Below are positions 1 to 8,129 of a stretch of DNA of 64,000 nt, piece after piece; the first letter of the stretch is position 1, and each line of letters begins with the position of its first letter. The stretch lies in contig CALYLO010000005.1 in assembly GCA_944800085.1 (NCBI GenBank), positions 310,001 to 374,000 of the forward strand, written 5' to 3'. Source of the DNA: Paenibacillus melissococcoides (GTDB lineage Bacteria; Bacillota; Bacilli; Paenibacillales; Paenibacillaceae). The notes below the pieces were generated by a model. It searched no databases and had not been told where the DNA came from. It was given only the letters and a program-made list of their open reading frames with translations. The translations under genes and the position numbers were made by a program.

Positions 1-422
1 GCCCCGTAATTCATAAGCTGCTCCAGCGCATCCTGCGTGTTCGCCGTTGTAATCTGCACCTCAATTTCCGGGTGATTGCTTTTGAATTGGGCAGCCCATC
101 TTGGAATGAGGCAGCTCGTTGCCAAGTAGGTTCCGACGATGCGCAATTTGCCGCCGCGATGCCTGCGATATTCTTCCACCATCGCTTCGATCTGCCCCTC
201 CAGCGCGAAGAGCCGCTTTGTCGGATTCATTATTTTTTGACCAATGGCCGTAAGCGCGACTCCCCTTCCTTTCGCCTCGAACAGGGGGACATCCAGTTCT
301 TTCTCGAATTTCTTAATCTGGGCCGTGATGGCCGGCTGGCTAATCTTCAGCTTCTCCGCCGCTTTCGTTACGCTCCCTGTCAAGGCAACGGTATAACATA
401 TTTTGAGGGCATGCAAATTCAT
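1..422 (-). CDS. LysR family transcriptional regulator (N-terminal part, cut by window edge)
   Basis: Reading leftward from the ATG at 422, the frame stays open to the window edge (about 140 codons). The first ~60 residues are a LysR-type winged helix-turn-helix (MNLHALKICYTVALTGSVTK, then AAEKLKISQPAITAQIKKFE), with the usual family pattern of an N-terminal HTH followed by an inducer-binding domain that begins near residue 90 (LRIVGTYLATS). LysR proteins generally control a divergent neighbour. Here the divergent neighbour is the phosphatase gene at 542, and the AT-rich gap 423-525 would hold both promoters. The effector is unknown because the binding domain is cut off. Confidence 0.85.
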   Translation of the reverse strand, partial: MNLHALKICYTVALTGSVTKAAEKLKISQPAITAQIKKFEKELDVPLFEAKGRGVALTAIGQKIMNPTKRLFALEGQIEAMVEEYRRHRGGKLRIVGTYLATSCLIPRWAAQFKSNHPEIEVQITTANTQDALEQLMNYG

Positions 423-541
423 GCTTCGCGCTCCCTATTATATATTTTCATTATGAATATCGTTCAAAATATATTATTATTCTATATTTTTCAATAGTAT
501 ACTCGAGACGAGAACGGTATGTAAAGATGGAGGGCTGCGCC

Positions 542-1159
542 TTGGCAAAGACGACATTATACTTGACGAGACATGGACAGACGGAATGGAATGTGGAAGA
601 GAGAATGCAGGGCCACAAAGACTCGCCTCTTACAAGCTTGGGCGTGCTGCAAGCGGAATGGCTGCAACAAAGATTAGAGCCGGTGCGGTTGGATGCGGTC
701 TATTCAAGCTCCAGCCTGCGGGCTTGGAGAACGGCCCGGATCGCAGCGGGCCATAAGCAGGTCAGCATCAGGCCGATGGATGAATTTATGGAAATCAATT
801 TGGGGCTCTGGGAGGGACAGCATATTGAATTCATCGAGAACCAGTTTGGCCAACAGTATTTACATTTTTTCAACCGCCCGGATTTGTATCAGCCGACAGG
901 CTGCGGAGAAACCTATGAGCAGTTGATAAGCAGGGTAATCCCCGCTATCGACAGCATCATCTCCAGACATCAGGGCGAGACGGTGCTGATTGTGACTCAC
1001 CGCATTACTCTGAAGACAATTATGGGCTATTACGGAAATAAAACATTGCATGAGCTTGGAAGCTTGCCGGATATCCAATCGGCCAGCCTCAGCAAAATAT
1101 CGATAGAGAACCGTGTTCCAACCATTGAAATGTACGGGGATACATCTCATTATCAATAG
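542..1159 (+). CDS. Histidine phosphatase family protein (phosphoglycerate mutase-like)
   Basis: About 205 residues. The catalytic RHG motif (LTRHGQTEWN) is at the N-terminus, and the second catalytic His is in the C-terminal VLIVTHRITLK segment, as in the branch-1 histidine acid phosphatase/PGM superfamily. An ATG at 527 is in frame but overlaps the GGAGGG ribosome site at 529-534. The TTG at 542 lies 7 nt behind that site and gives the usual short N-terminus before RHG, so I prefer it. Substrate cannot be told from sequence; members include broad phosphatases and cobalamin or phosphoglycerate enzymes. It stands alone, divergent from the LysR gene. Confidence 0.85.
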   Translation: MAKTTLYLTRHGQTEWNVEERMQGHKDSPLTSLGVLQAEWLQQRLEPVRLDAVYSSSSLRAWRTARIAAGHKQVSIRPMDEFMEINLGLWEGQHIEFIENQFGQQYLHFFNRPDLYQPTGCGETYEQLISRVIPAIDSIISRHQGETVLIVTHRITLKTIMGYYGNKTLHELGSLPDIQSASLSKISIENRVPTIEMYGDTSHYQ

Positions 1160-1268
1160 GGAGTGCGGAATTCTCCTATCCCATGGGGAGCGCACAAGAC
1201 TGCGGGGAACAAGAATATAGAGGGGAGAAGCGGCGGCGGGAAAAGGGGCCGATGATGGGAAGCCATCA

Positions 1269-1332
1269 AATCCTGCGTAAAGGCAGGAATTTACTTGATT
1301 TCGTCTGGTATCTGACGCAATTCCTGCAAAAA
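1269..1332 (-). repeat. Left part of dispersed intergenic repeat, copy A (split by IS1182)
   Basis: This stretch aligns with the reverse complement of the distal end of the repeat at 22942-23205. Shared blocks include AATCCTGCGT at the outer end and ATTCCTGCAAAA next to the insertion. Together with 2899-3103 it rebuilds one continuous repeat once the IS is removed. Confidence 0.65.
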
Positions 1333-2898
1333 TCAGGCTGTTGGAAAACCCCTGTTTTTTACGAAGTAATATCATTGTAATATCATTTTGCTGGGAAAAA
1401 GTGGTGTTTGGTGAGAGAGAATGGAGGGGGGATGGGGTCTTTGCTTTACCCCACCCTTCTGGCGAGATGTGTGGCTATCTTTTTTATGTTCTGTGCAGTG
1501 GCTGTCATTAGCACTTGCTCCTGCACCTTGTCTCTTCCCCGAAACCGGCAATAGCGAAGTCCATGGAGCACTTTGGCATCCGCGAAACTTCGCTCAATGG
1601 TTTGGGCGCGTAGGGCATAAACGGCTTTTCCGCTCTCACTCTGGAAGTTTTGAACTACTTTCTCTTTGTGTTCTTCCCAGATATGCCGTTGTATGGTGCG
1701 TTGTTTATTTTTGTTCTCGTTACACTTGCTCAATAATGGACAGGCAGCGCATTGTTTGGGATCGGATTTATAATCTCTGAATCCTTTTCGTGTTGTGGTG
1801 CGGTACGTGAGTTCTTGCTGGTTTGGACAGATAAAAACATTCTTTTCTGCATCATAATGAAATTTCTCTTTGGGAAATACACCGTGTTCACGGGTCGAAC
1901 GCTCTGGAATAACTGCCGTGATGTTTAATTTGTTCGTACGGTAACAAACATAGGCCGTCATGTAACCAGAGTCGAGTGCAACGGCCTCCAGCGACTTTTC
2001 CCAGCCAAACTTCTCTATTTGATGTAGTAGACGATCCACATAAACAACCGAATCATTCACATTTCCAGGCGTAACGTAGCAGTCCGTAATCACGTTGTAT
2101 TTATGATCTACGGTGCGGTGATCTAAATAATGAAACCCTTCCGGTTTTCCATCCCGATTCAGGTTTCCGCTATCCGGATCTGTTAAGCTAACTTTTTGTT
2201 CCTTGGTTTCGGCCTCCTCTTTGGGAGGCAGTGGCTTTTTTCCAAAAGCGACCCGATCCTCATTCACGGCTTGCTCCAGCTCTTGGAGATATTCATAAGG
2301 CGTACAAGTGACTTCTCGTTTCTCGTACCGTCCGTTATTGGCATTTGCCTTGATATGCGTGGAGTCGGTAAAGAGCAGCCGCCCTCCCACCATGTTGTGC
2401 TGAATCGCCTGCTGAACGATATTATCGAAGATATCTTGGAAGACGGTAGTATCCTTAAACCGATTTTTCCGGTTCCAGCTAAAGATCGAATGGTCAGGCG
2501 CTTTGCCGGAAAGCCCGAGCCGTAAGAACCACCGAAAAGCCAGGGAATCGTTGACGACTCGCTCCAGTTCTCGCTCTGAGCGAATGTTATACAAGTAGCC
2601 GATCAGCAGCATTTTAAAGAACACAATGGGATCCACAGATGGTCGGCCGTTCGACTCGCTGTAGTAAGGACGCACAAGGTCCAAAATAAAGGTAAAATCA
2701 ATATGTTTATCGATATGACGAAGCAAGTGATCAGGGGCAACCATATGCTCAAGACAAACCAGTTCATAGTCCAGTTGTGGGTTGGGATCATTCGTGTAAA
2801 GCATACAAACACCGCGCTTTCCATGGATTATGATAAGAACATTATACCAAATTAACGCGGTGAATGGGTAATTAACATAGACTTTCTCAACACTCTGA
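1333..2898 (-). mobile_element. IS1182-family insertion sequence, apparently complete
   Basis: The element contains one intact transposase gene. Its ends are imperfect inverted repeats: TCAGGCTGTTGG at 1333 and TCAGAGTGTTGAG read inward from 2898. AAAA flanks both ends (1329-1332 and 2899-2902), consistent with a 4-bp target duplication, though the A-run makes the exact boundary ambiguous by one base. The target was a dispersed intergenic repeat, which lets the empty site be reconstructed. Confidence 0.75.
1446..2804 (-). CDS. IS1182 family transposase
   Basis: 452 residues, full length for the family. The N-terminal domain (about residues 1-120, containing the segment NIRSERELERVVNDSLAFRW) is the DUF772-type helical region; the DDE catalytic core follows, with TDSTHIKANAN around residue 145 and AVALDSGYMTAYVC around 275. 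A cysteine cluster (CPNQQELTY ... CAACPLLSKC) near residues 345-375 is typical of the family, and the terminal ERSFADAKVLHGLRYCRFRG carries the last acidic residue. No stop or frameshift interrupts it, so the element may still be mobile. Confidence 0.9.
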   Translation of the reverse strand: MLYTNDPNPQLDYELVCLEHMVAPDHLLRHIDKHIDFTFILDLVRPYYSESNGRPSVDPIVFFKMLLIGYLYNIRSERELERVVNDSLAFRWFLRLGLSGKAPDHSIFSWNRKNRFKDTTVFQDIFDNIVQQAIQHNMVGGRLLFTDSTHIKANANNGRYEKREVTCTPYEYLQELEQAVNEDRVAFGKKPLPPKEEAETKEQKVSLTDPDSGNLNRDGKPEGFHYLDHRTVDHKYNVITDCYVTPGNVNDSVVYVDRLLHQIEKFGWEKSLEAVALDSGYMTAYVCYRTNKLNITAVIPERSTREHGVFPKEKFHYDAEKNVFICPNQQELTYRTTTRKGFRDYKSDPKQCAACPLLSKCNENKNKQRTIQRHIWEEHKEKVVQNFQSESGKAVYALRAQTIERSFADAKVLHGLRYCRFRGRDKVQEQVLMTATAQNIKKIATHLARRVG

Positions 2899-3103
2899 AA
2901 AATGCATCATTTTCCTCGATTTTTGCTTTTCATCTGTAGGCATGACTGACATTGATGCGGTTTTGCAGCAATTCCTGTAACGGAATAAACATCATATAGG
3001 AAAACTGCAGATTTGCAGTTTTTCGGCAAGTCGCGCATTGAAAAGCAAGGGGACTGTCTCTCACTGCAGCTAAAAACTGCGAATGGACAGGCCACTGCTT
3101 GCG
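2899..3103 (-). repeat. Right part of dispersed intergenic repeat, copy A
   Basis: Read on the minus strand this matches the segment starting at 22942: a terminator-like hairpin arm, a GACTTGCCGAAAAACTG block, a CCGTTACAGGAATT block, and a GCAAAACCGC block in the same order. Similarity continues on the other side of the IS at 1269-1332. Confidence 0.65.
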
Positions 3104-3117
3104 GCTAGTTGCCGATT

Positions 3118-3710
3118 TTAGCTCCGATATGAATTTTCCGCCGGGCGGCCCATGCTTAAACCTTCCCTTGTATCGTCTTCATTAATAATGGCTAATGTCT
3201 GATGATCCTCCCAGCGGCCATGAATTTTCACATTTTGCTTGGCAATCCCTTCCTTGTGGAATCCGGCCTTGAGCAGCACTTTGATAGAACCTATGTTATG
3301 CGGCATGACGCCCGCTTCAATGCGGTGAAAATCCAGTTTGTCAAAGGCATGCCGGACAACAAGCTTAACCGCTTCGGTCATATAGCCTTTCCCATTGTGT
3401 TCCTGATCCAGAAAGGCCAAGCCAACAGCTTTGCAGGTTGTATCTGACGACTTCGGTCAACATGATTTCGCCAATGACTATTTCCCGATGCTCGCAAGCA
3501 AATGACAAAGAAGTATGCTTTGTCTTCTTTGCTTTGTTCCACCGCCTATTTAATTCGATCCGCCTGGCCTTGTAGCGTATAAAAAGACGCTTCCCGCAAC
3601 CCTGTGAACTGTTGAAAGAAATGCCTGTTCTTTACTTTGAGAGCGAGCAGCATATCCGCATCCGACTCCTCGACAGGCCTGACGTACACGTTGCTTCCGA
3701 TCAATTTCAT
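3118..3710 (-). pseudogene. GNAT acetyltransferase (RimJ/RimL-like), frameshifted
   Basis: The start at 3710 (MKLIGSNVYVRPVEESDADM) has a GGAGGAAGG ribosome site directly upstream. After about 55 codons (…QADRIK) the frame is lost. Family-like sequence reappears in other frames between 3420 and 3550 (KEDKAYFFVICL, then REIVIGEIMLTEV) and continues to 3118 with the acetyl-CoA-binding A motif region (QEHNGKGYMTEAV) and a C-terminal NIGSIKVLLKAGFHKEG segment. At least two frameshifts are needed, so this is a decayed gene. RimJ/RimL relatives acetylate protein N-termini or small amines; some give drug resistance. It sits behind a possible attenuator. Confidence 0.75.
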
Positions 3711-3735
3711 GATACCTTCCTCCTTGGGTCTAAAA

Positions 3736-3806
3736 TTAAAAAAACCACAGGCCCCCCCTGCGGTGCAAATCACATTCAATGCAACCACAGGGATGCGGCC
3801 TGTGGC
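3736..3806 (-). promoter_or_regulatory. Possible attenuator: alternative hairpins ahead of the GNAT gene
   Basis: On the minus strand four arms follow each other: CCACAGG (3805-3799), CCTGTGG (3791-3785), CCGCAGG (3763-3757), CCTGTGG (3751-3745), then seven T. Arms 1:2 and 3:4 form hairpins, the second being a typical intrinsic terminator; arms 2:3 can pair instead (one G-U). The GNAT ribosome site follows 20-30 nt later. The 1:2 hairpin also reads as a terminator on the plus strand (T-run 3807-3813). Confidence 0.5.
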
Positions 3807-3844
3807 TTTTTTTCTCTACTGTATCCTGGCAAGATCACGCGAAT

Positions 3845-3970
3845 CTACAGGAAATAGCCGCTTTCATCCGATTTTGGACATACTTCTCCCGTAATTGCGG
3901 CATGATCAAAGAAAACAGCGGTAGAGTACCCTGTACCTGCAGACAAAGACTTCAAAGCTCTCTTCTTCAT
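3845..3970 (-). CDS. 41-residue leader peptide or small unknown protein
   Basis: The ATG at 3970 is preceded by a strong ribosome site (GAAAGGAGGAG) and the frame ends with TAG at 3845. The peptide starts MKKRALKSLSAGTGYSTAV, followed by FFDHAAITGEVCPKSDESGY and ends FL. It has a basic start, one cysteine and no membrane segment. It lies upstream of paired alternative hairpins and of a GNAT gene in the same direction, which is the layout of leader peptides in ribosome-controlled attenuation. I do not recognise a family; a secreted or modified peptide precursor is the other possibility. Confidence 0.45.
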   Translation of the reverse strand: MKKRALKSLSAGTGYSTAVFFDHAAITGEVCPKSDESGYFL

Positions 3971-4186
3971 ACGAATACTCCTCCTTTCGCCATTTCCTCG
4001 TCATAAGTGCAGATGATGGTACCATGTAAATATCTAACACACATTCTTCACGTACAACTATATAATTGTTTTCATCGTACTTGGAAAAAGAAACAATTGC
4101 AAGCCCCGCCCAGGGTGATGAATACCGCGCATGATCGAGCGGCTATCAGGCTATCTGCCGGCCCCAGTCGCATCACTTTTACATGA

Positions 4187-4236
4187 TAAAAAAACGAGGG
4201 CGCAGCAGCGATTTCAACATCGCCCTGACCCTCGTT
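4187..4236 (-). terminator. Terminator after tyrS
   Basis: A long hairpin between ACGAGGGCG (4194 on) and the pairing arm ending at 4235 is followed on the minus strand by a run of T (plus-strand A-run 4188-4193), just beyond the tyrS stop. Confidence 0.8.
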
Positions 4237-4264
4237 TTGCTTGCCTCTCATTTCGTCCTTACAC

Positions 4265-5527
4265 TTACACCAATTTCACCAAATGATATTTCTTCTTTCC
4301 TTTGCGGATAATGATGAAGCGTCCTTCAATCGCATGCTCGGCGCCGACGACGAATTCCAGATCGGTCACCCGCTCGCCGTTCAGCGAAATGGCGCCATTC
4401 GCAATATCCTCGCGCGCCTGGCGCTTCGACGGCTCAATGCCTGTATCGACGAGCCACTCCACGATATTATTGGATTCTGTGGAAGCTTCAAACGTCGGCA
4501 TTTCCTTGAAGCCTTGCTCAATTTCATCCGCAGTCAATGACCGGATATCGCCGCTGAACAGCGCGGCCGTAATTCGTTTCGCCTGAGCCAGCATCTCTTC
4601 TCCGTGAACGAATCTCGTCATTTCTTCGGCCAGCGTAATTTGCGCTTCGCGCTTATGCGGCTCGGTGCGCACTTTCTCGGCCAGCGCTTCAATCGCCTCT
4701 TTATCGAGGAAAGTGAAGTATTTCAAATATTTCACGACATCGCGGTCATCGGTGTTCGCCCAGAACTGGTAGAACTCATACGGCGTCGTCTTCTTCGGAT
4801 CGAGCCAGATCGCTCCGCCGGCCGTTTTGCCGAACTTCGTGCCGTCCGCTTTCAGCATCAGCGGAATCGTCAGGCCGAACGCCTTGGCCTCAGGGCCTTC
4901 CTTTTTGCGAATCAAGTCCAGACCGCTCGTAATATTCCCCCACTGATCGGAACCGCCGATTTGCAACTGTACGCCCTCTTCCCGGTACAGATGCAGGAAG
5001 TCCATAGATTGCAAGATTTGGTAGGAGAATTCAGTGTAGGAGATCCCGCTCTCCAGGCGGTTCGCCACAATATCTTTGGCCAGCATCGTATTAATGCTGA
5101 AATTTTTCCCGTAGTCGCGCAAAAAGTCAATCACATTCAACTGATGCGTCCAGTCATAGTTGTTCACCATCCGCAGTTGATTGTCCCCGTCGGTCAGGAA
5201 CAGCTTTTTCATCTGCGCGGTCAGCGCCTCCACATTCGCCTGCACCTGCTCCATCGTCTGCAGCGAGCGCTCGGATTGCCGTCCGCTCGGGTCGCCGATC
5301 GTTCCGGTCGCGCCGCCGATCAGAATGACGGGCTTGTGCCCCGCCAACTGGAATCGCTTCAGCATCATGAATGGAATGAGATGCCCGATATGCATGCTGT
5401 CTCCGGTCGGATCCACCCCGCAGTACAACGATATCGACTGTTCTTCCACCAGCTTGCGCAGCCCTTCGGCATCCGTCTGCTGATTAATCGCCTCGCGCCA
5501 TTCCAATTCATCAATAATATTCAACAT
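4265..5527 (-). CDS. tyrS: Tyrosyl-tRNA synthetase
   Basis: 420 residues, usual length. Charges tRNA-Tyr in the cytoplasm. The class I HIGH signature is seen as MHIGHLIPFM (about residue 45) after CGVDPTGDS, and the KMSKS loop as DGTKFGKTAGG (about residue 230), the form typical of TyrRS. The C-terminal ~65 residues (ARQAREDIANGAISLNGERV onward) are an S4-like RNA-binding domain. Start ATG at 5527 follows a GGGAG ribosome site. The gene is preceded by a T-box leader and a consensus promoter, so expression should rise when uncharged tRNA-Tyr accumulates. Single-gene transcription unit ending at the 4187 hairpin. Confidence 0.97.
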   Translation of the reverse strand: MLNIIDELEWREAINQQTDAEGLRKLVEEQSISLYCGVDPTGDSMHIGHLIPFMMLKRFQLAGHKPVILIGGATGTIGDPSGRQSERSLQTMEQVQANVEALTAQMKKLFLTDGDNQLRMVNNYDWTHQLNVIDFLRDYGKNFSINTMLAKDIVANRLESGISYTEFSYQILQSMDFLHLYREEGVQLQIGGSDQWGNITSGLDLIRKKEGPEAKAFGLTIPLMLKADGTKFGKTAGGAIWLDPKKTTPYEFYQFWANTDDRDVVKYLKYFTFLDKEAIEALAEKVRTEPHKREAQITLAEEMTRFVHGEEMLAQAKRITAALFSGDIRSLTADEIEQGFKEMPTFEASTESNNIVEWLVDTGIEPSKRQAREDIANGAISLNGERVTDLEFVVGAEHAIEGRFIIIRKGKKKYHLVKLV

Positions 5528-5584
5528 TCTCAGCTCCCTGCCCTGTTCTTTGTCTTATAAGCCTGAATATACGTGAAAATAAAA

Positions 5585-5845
5585 AATCGCCCCTGATCTG
5601 CACCAGATCCAGGGACGATTGAATAACCGCGTTACCACCCAACTTGTACAACGACCGGAAGAACCGGATCATCATACCGCTCTCAGCCCGTTATCGTGAG
5701 CTATCCCGCTTGGCATTACCCAAGATACTCCAGAGTGTAATTCGCAAGGAAACAGTATGCTGCCAGGTCCCATCAACCCCTGGCTTTCTGTGAACAGTGA
5801 CTGCCTGCTACTGCGCTCTTTCAACGTATATTCCGTATAAGATTA
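5585..5845 (-). promoter_or_regulatory. T-box leader of tyrS
   Basis: On the minus strand the leader shows the T-box core GGGTGGTAACGCGG (5640-5627), followed by a strong terminator hairpin (5620-5585, AATCGTCCCTGGATCTGG arm pairing with its complement) and a T-run. The T-box core and the terminator's 5' arm form the competing antiterminator. Long stem I elements lie between 5650 and 5845. A TAC triplet around 5738-5740 (GAATTACACTC) is a candidate Tyr specifier; I did not fold it to confirm. Confidence 0.9.
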
Positions 5846-5851
5846 CAAGCC

Positions 5852-5880
5852 ATTATAGTGAATTATGAATCGGTTGTCAA
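5852..5880 (-). promoter_or_regulatory. Sigma-A promoter of tyrS leader
   Basis: On the minus strand TTGACA (5880-5875) and TATAAT (5857-5852) are separated by exactly 17 nt, a full consensus housekeeping promoter, placing transcription start near 5845 at the head of the T-box leader. Confidence 0.85.
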
Positions 5881-6000
5881 ATAGAGGGCAGCCAAATTAT
5901 GAACCTGCAGCAGGCATTGGATAAATTCATCTTCATTACTCCACTATATAAAAAACCCCTAGTTCATCCCATCTCCAAAAAAATAGTTTAGCCGCTCCCC

Positions 6001-6076
6001 TTTACAAAACATTTATATTGAATTTACGTCCCGATTACACATTCTTGCCATTCCTTTAACAATTCCCTTCCATAAT
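6001..6076 (+). promoter_or_regulatory. PhoP-box array and -10 element of the alkaline phosphatase gene
   Basis: Six hexamers resembling the Bacillus PhoP half-site TT(A/T/C)ACA occur at exact 11-bp steps: TTTACA 6001, TTTATA 6012, TTTACG 6023, ATTACA 6034, TTGCCA 6045, TTAACA 6056. A -10-like CATAAT lies at 6071-6076, ten bases beyond the last site, the geometry of PhoP-activated promoters. No convincing -35 hexamer is needed in that class. Confidence 0.75.
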
Positions 6077-6115
6077 GAAGGAGGTTAAGTACATATTTGG
6101 TTGGAGGGATACCAA

Positions 6116-7837
6116 TTGAGTTTATTCGTACGGAGATCACTGGTTGCTGCGCTGGCACTGCTGATGCTTCCATTTGGCGCATGGCAATCCGACGAGGTAC
6201 TGGCCGCGGGAGCAGGGAAGCCGCAGCCGGAATCCAAAAACATCATCGTGCTCATCGGCGATGGCATGGGACCCGCGCAAGTATCCGCAGCACGGATTTA
6301 CTCCAAAAATAAGCTGAAAAAGCCGTCTCTGAACCTGGACAGCATTTACGTCGGTCAAGCCACGACCTTTGCCGACAAAGGCGAAGACGGCGACACCGTC
6401 GTGTCCGGCGAAGTTACGGACTCCGCTTCTGCGGGAACGGCCTTAGCGACCGGACATAAAACATACAACGCAGCCATCAGCGTCTCGAACGAGGATATTT
6501 CCAAGCCATTCGCTTCCGTCATGGAAGCATCCAAAGCCGCAGGAAAGTCGACTGGACTGGTTACGACAGCGCGCATCACGCATGCTACTCCGGCCGTATA
6601 CGCCGCACATGTCCGCAACCGTGACAATGAAAATGCGATCGCCTCTCAATATTTGGAGTCCGGCGTGGATGTACTGTTAGGCGGCGGCAAGCGCCATTTC
6701 GTCAGCAAGAAAGAGAAAGGCAAGCGTGACGACAAGACGATCATTCCCGATTTTGAGAAAAAAGGCTATAAAGTCGTATACGATAAAAAAGGCTTGCAGG
6801 TCCTAACGTCGAAAAATCAAAAAATTCTCGGCTTGTTCCATGATTCCCACGTCGATTATATGCTGGATCGCAAGCCGGAGACCCCGAGTCTTGCCGACAT
6901 GACGGCCAAGGCGATCGAAGCTCTGTCCGCGAATCCGAAGGGGTTCACGATGATGGTCGAGGGCGGACGAATCGACCATGCCGCCCACGCGAACGATTTC
7001 GGCGCCATGATCCAGGAGACGCTCGATTTCGACGCCGCCGTGAAGGTAGCGCTTGACTTCGCGAAGAAGGACGGCAACACTTCCGTTGTCATTACAGCCG
7101 ACCATGAGACGGGCGGCCTCTCGCTTGCCCGCGACAATATTTACGAGCTGAACGTAGCCGCATGGGACGCACAAAAAATCTCTTCCGAGCTGCTCGCGCC
7201 ACAGCTTGCGCAGGCAACGTCAACAGCGGAAATCAAGGAGCTAATCAAGAAACATACCGGATTTACAGATATTACGGAAGAAGAGGCGCAGTATATTATG
7301 GAGGGAGACGGCACCTCGTACAAGCAGGAAGGCGCCTTCAACCAGGTGATGGCCAAGCGCTACTTGATCGGCTGGTCCGGACACGGCCACTCGGCCGTCG
7401 ACGTCGGCGTGTGGGCTTACGGTCCGATCGTGCAGCATGTGCAAGGGCAGATTGACAATACAGCAATCGCAACCAGCATCGCGCAAGTCGCCGGGTTGGA
7501 TCTGGAAAAAGCAACAAAAGCTCTGCAAAGCAAGCACCTGTACCCGAAATATAAAGTAAACGGCGACGGCGACGTTCTATTCCCTGCCGTCAAGCTCGCC
7601 CAAGCCCTGCAAATCAAAGTCGCGGATAACAAGGACACGAAGGTCACGACCTTTACGAAAGGCGATGTGACCTTAAACGTGCAGAGCGGAAGCAAAGTGA
7701 CCGTGAACGGCAAAACCAGTGCCCTTCCGGCCGAGCTTGATGGCAATGTTCTCTATCTGAATCTGGAGGCGTTCAGCCAGTTGACAGGCCAAACCTTGAA
7801 GTGGGATGCCTTGTCCGAACGCATCATACTGAAATAA
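6116..7837 (+). CDS. Secreted alkaline phosphatase with C-terminal stalk-like domain
   Basis: About 573 residues. A signal peptide (RRSLVAALALLMLPFGAW, cleavage near VLAAG) precedes an alkaline phosphatase domain: metal ligand motif LIGDGMGPAQV, nucleophile motif VTDSASAGTALATG (first Ser of SAS), EGGRIDHAAHAND, and ADHETGG; WSGHGHSAVDV supplies the last zinc histidine. The final ~95 residues (VFPAVKLAQALQIKVAD … LNLEAFSQLTGQTLKWD) resemble copper-amine-oxidase N-like stalk repeats common in Paenibacillus exoproteins. The TTG at 6116 lies 7 nt after GGAGGG (6103-6108); an upstream TTG at 6101 overlaps that site. Releases phosphate from organic esters outside the cell; the PhoP boxes upstream imply induction by phosphate starvation. 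Confidence 0.92.
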   Translation: MSLFVRRSLVAALALLMLPFGAWQSDEVLAAGAGKPQPESKNIIVLIGDGMGPAQVSAARIYSKNKLKKPSLNLDSIYVGQATTFADKGEDGDTVVSGEVTDSASAGTALATGHKTYNAAISVSNEDISKPFASVMEASKAAGKSTGLVTTARITHATPAVYAAHVRNRDNENAIASQYLESGVDVLLGGGKRHFVSKKEKGKRDDKTIIPDFEKKGYKVVYDKKGLQVLTSKNQKILGLFHDSHVDYMLDRKPETPSLADMTAKAIEALSANPKGFTMMVEGGRIDHAAHANDFGAMIQETLDFDAAVKVALDFAKKDGNTSVVITADHETGGLSLARDNIYELNVAAWDAQKISSELLAPQLAQATSTAEIKELIKKHTGFTDITEEEAQYIMEGDGTSYKQEGAFNQVMAKRYLIGWSGHGHSAVDVGVWAYGPIVQHVQGQIDNTAIATSIAQVAGLDLEKATKALQSKHLYPKYKVNGDGDVLFPAVKLAQALQIKVADNKDTKVTTFTKGDVTLNVQSGSKVTVNGKTSALPAELDGNVLYLNLEAFSQLTGQTLKWDALSERIILK

Positions 7838-7846
7838 ATGATTATC

Positions 7847-7880
7847 GGGCGGGATGATGCTTATCATCCTGCCTTTTTTA
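7847..7880 (+). terminator. Terminator after alkaline phosphatase
   Basis: GGCGGGATGATG pairs with TCATCCTGCC across a short loop (7848-7873), followed by TTTTTT. Confidence 0.85.
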
Positions 7881-7919
7881 AGGGGGCGGCCCTGTGAGCC
7901 GACCGACTCGATCAGCCCT

Positions 7920-8063
7920 TCTAGTAAAGGCTGACGGCATCCGCGCTATCTAGTCTGGGCTGGCCGCACCGGCGTCTTCTAGCAAGGCTGCCGTACCAGC
8001 GCCTTCTTGCAAGGCTGCCGCATCAGCGCCTTCTTGCAAGGCTGACCGCACCAGCGACTTCCC
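7920..8063. repeat. 27-bp tandem repeat, about five units
   Basis: Three near-identical 27-bp units start at 7982, 8009 and 8036 (GCAAGGCTGCCGTACCAGCG plus CCTTCTT, with one or two changes each), preceded by two more diverged units (7920-7981). The array is G+C-rich and lies between two genes with no open frame of note. Confidence 0.8.
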
Positions 8064-8129
8064 ACCTGCAACGCCCTACCCCGCGCTAGAGGACAGCAGC
8101 CGCTCATGTCCCCCCGCCGCATCACCAAT

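Noticed and set aside
3118..3420. Short C-terminal GNAT frame as an independent gene
   Set aside because: Its ATG is an internal Met of the acetyltransferase fold with no ribosome site; the rest of the gene lies in other frames upstream.
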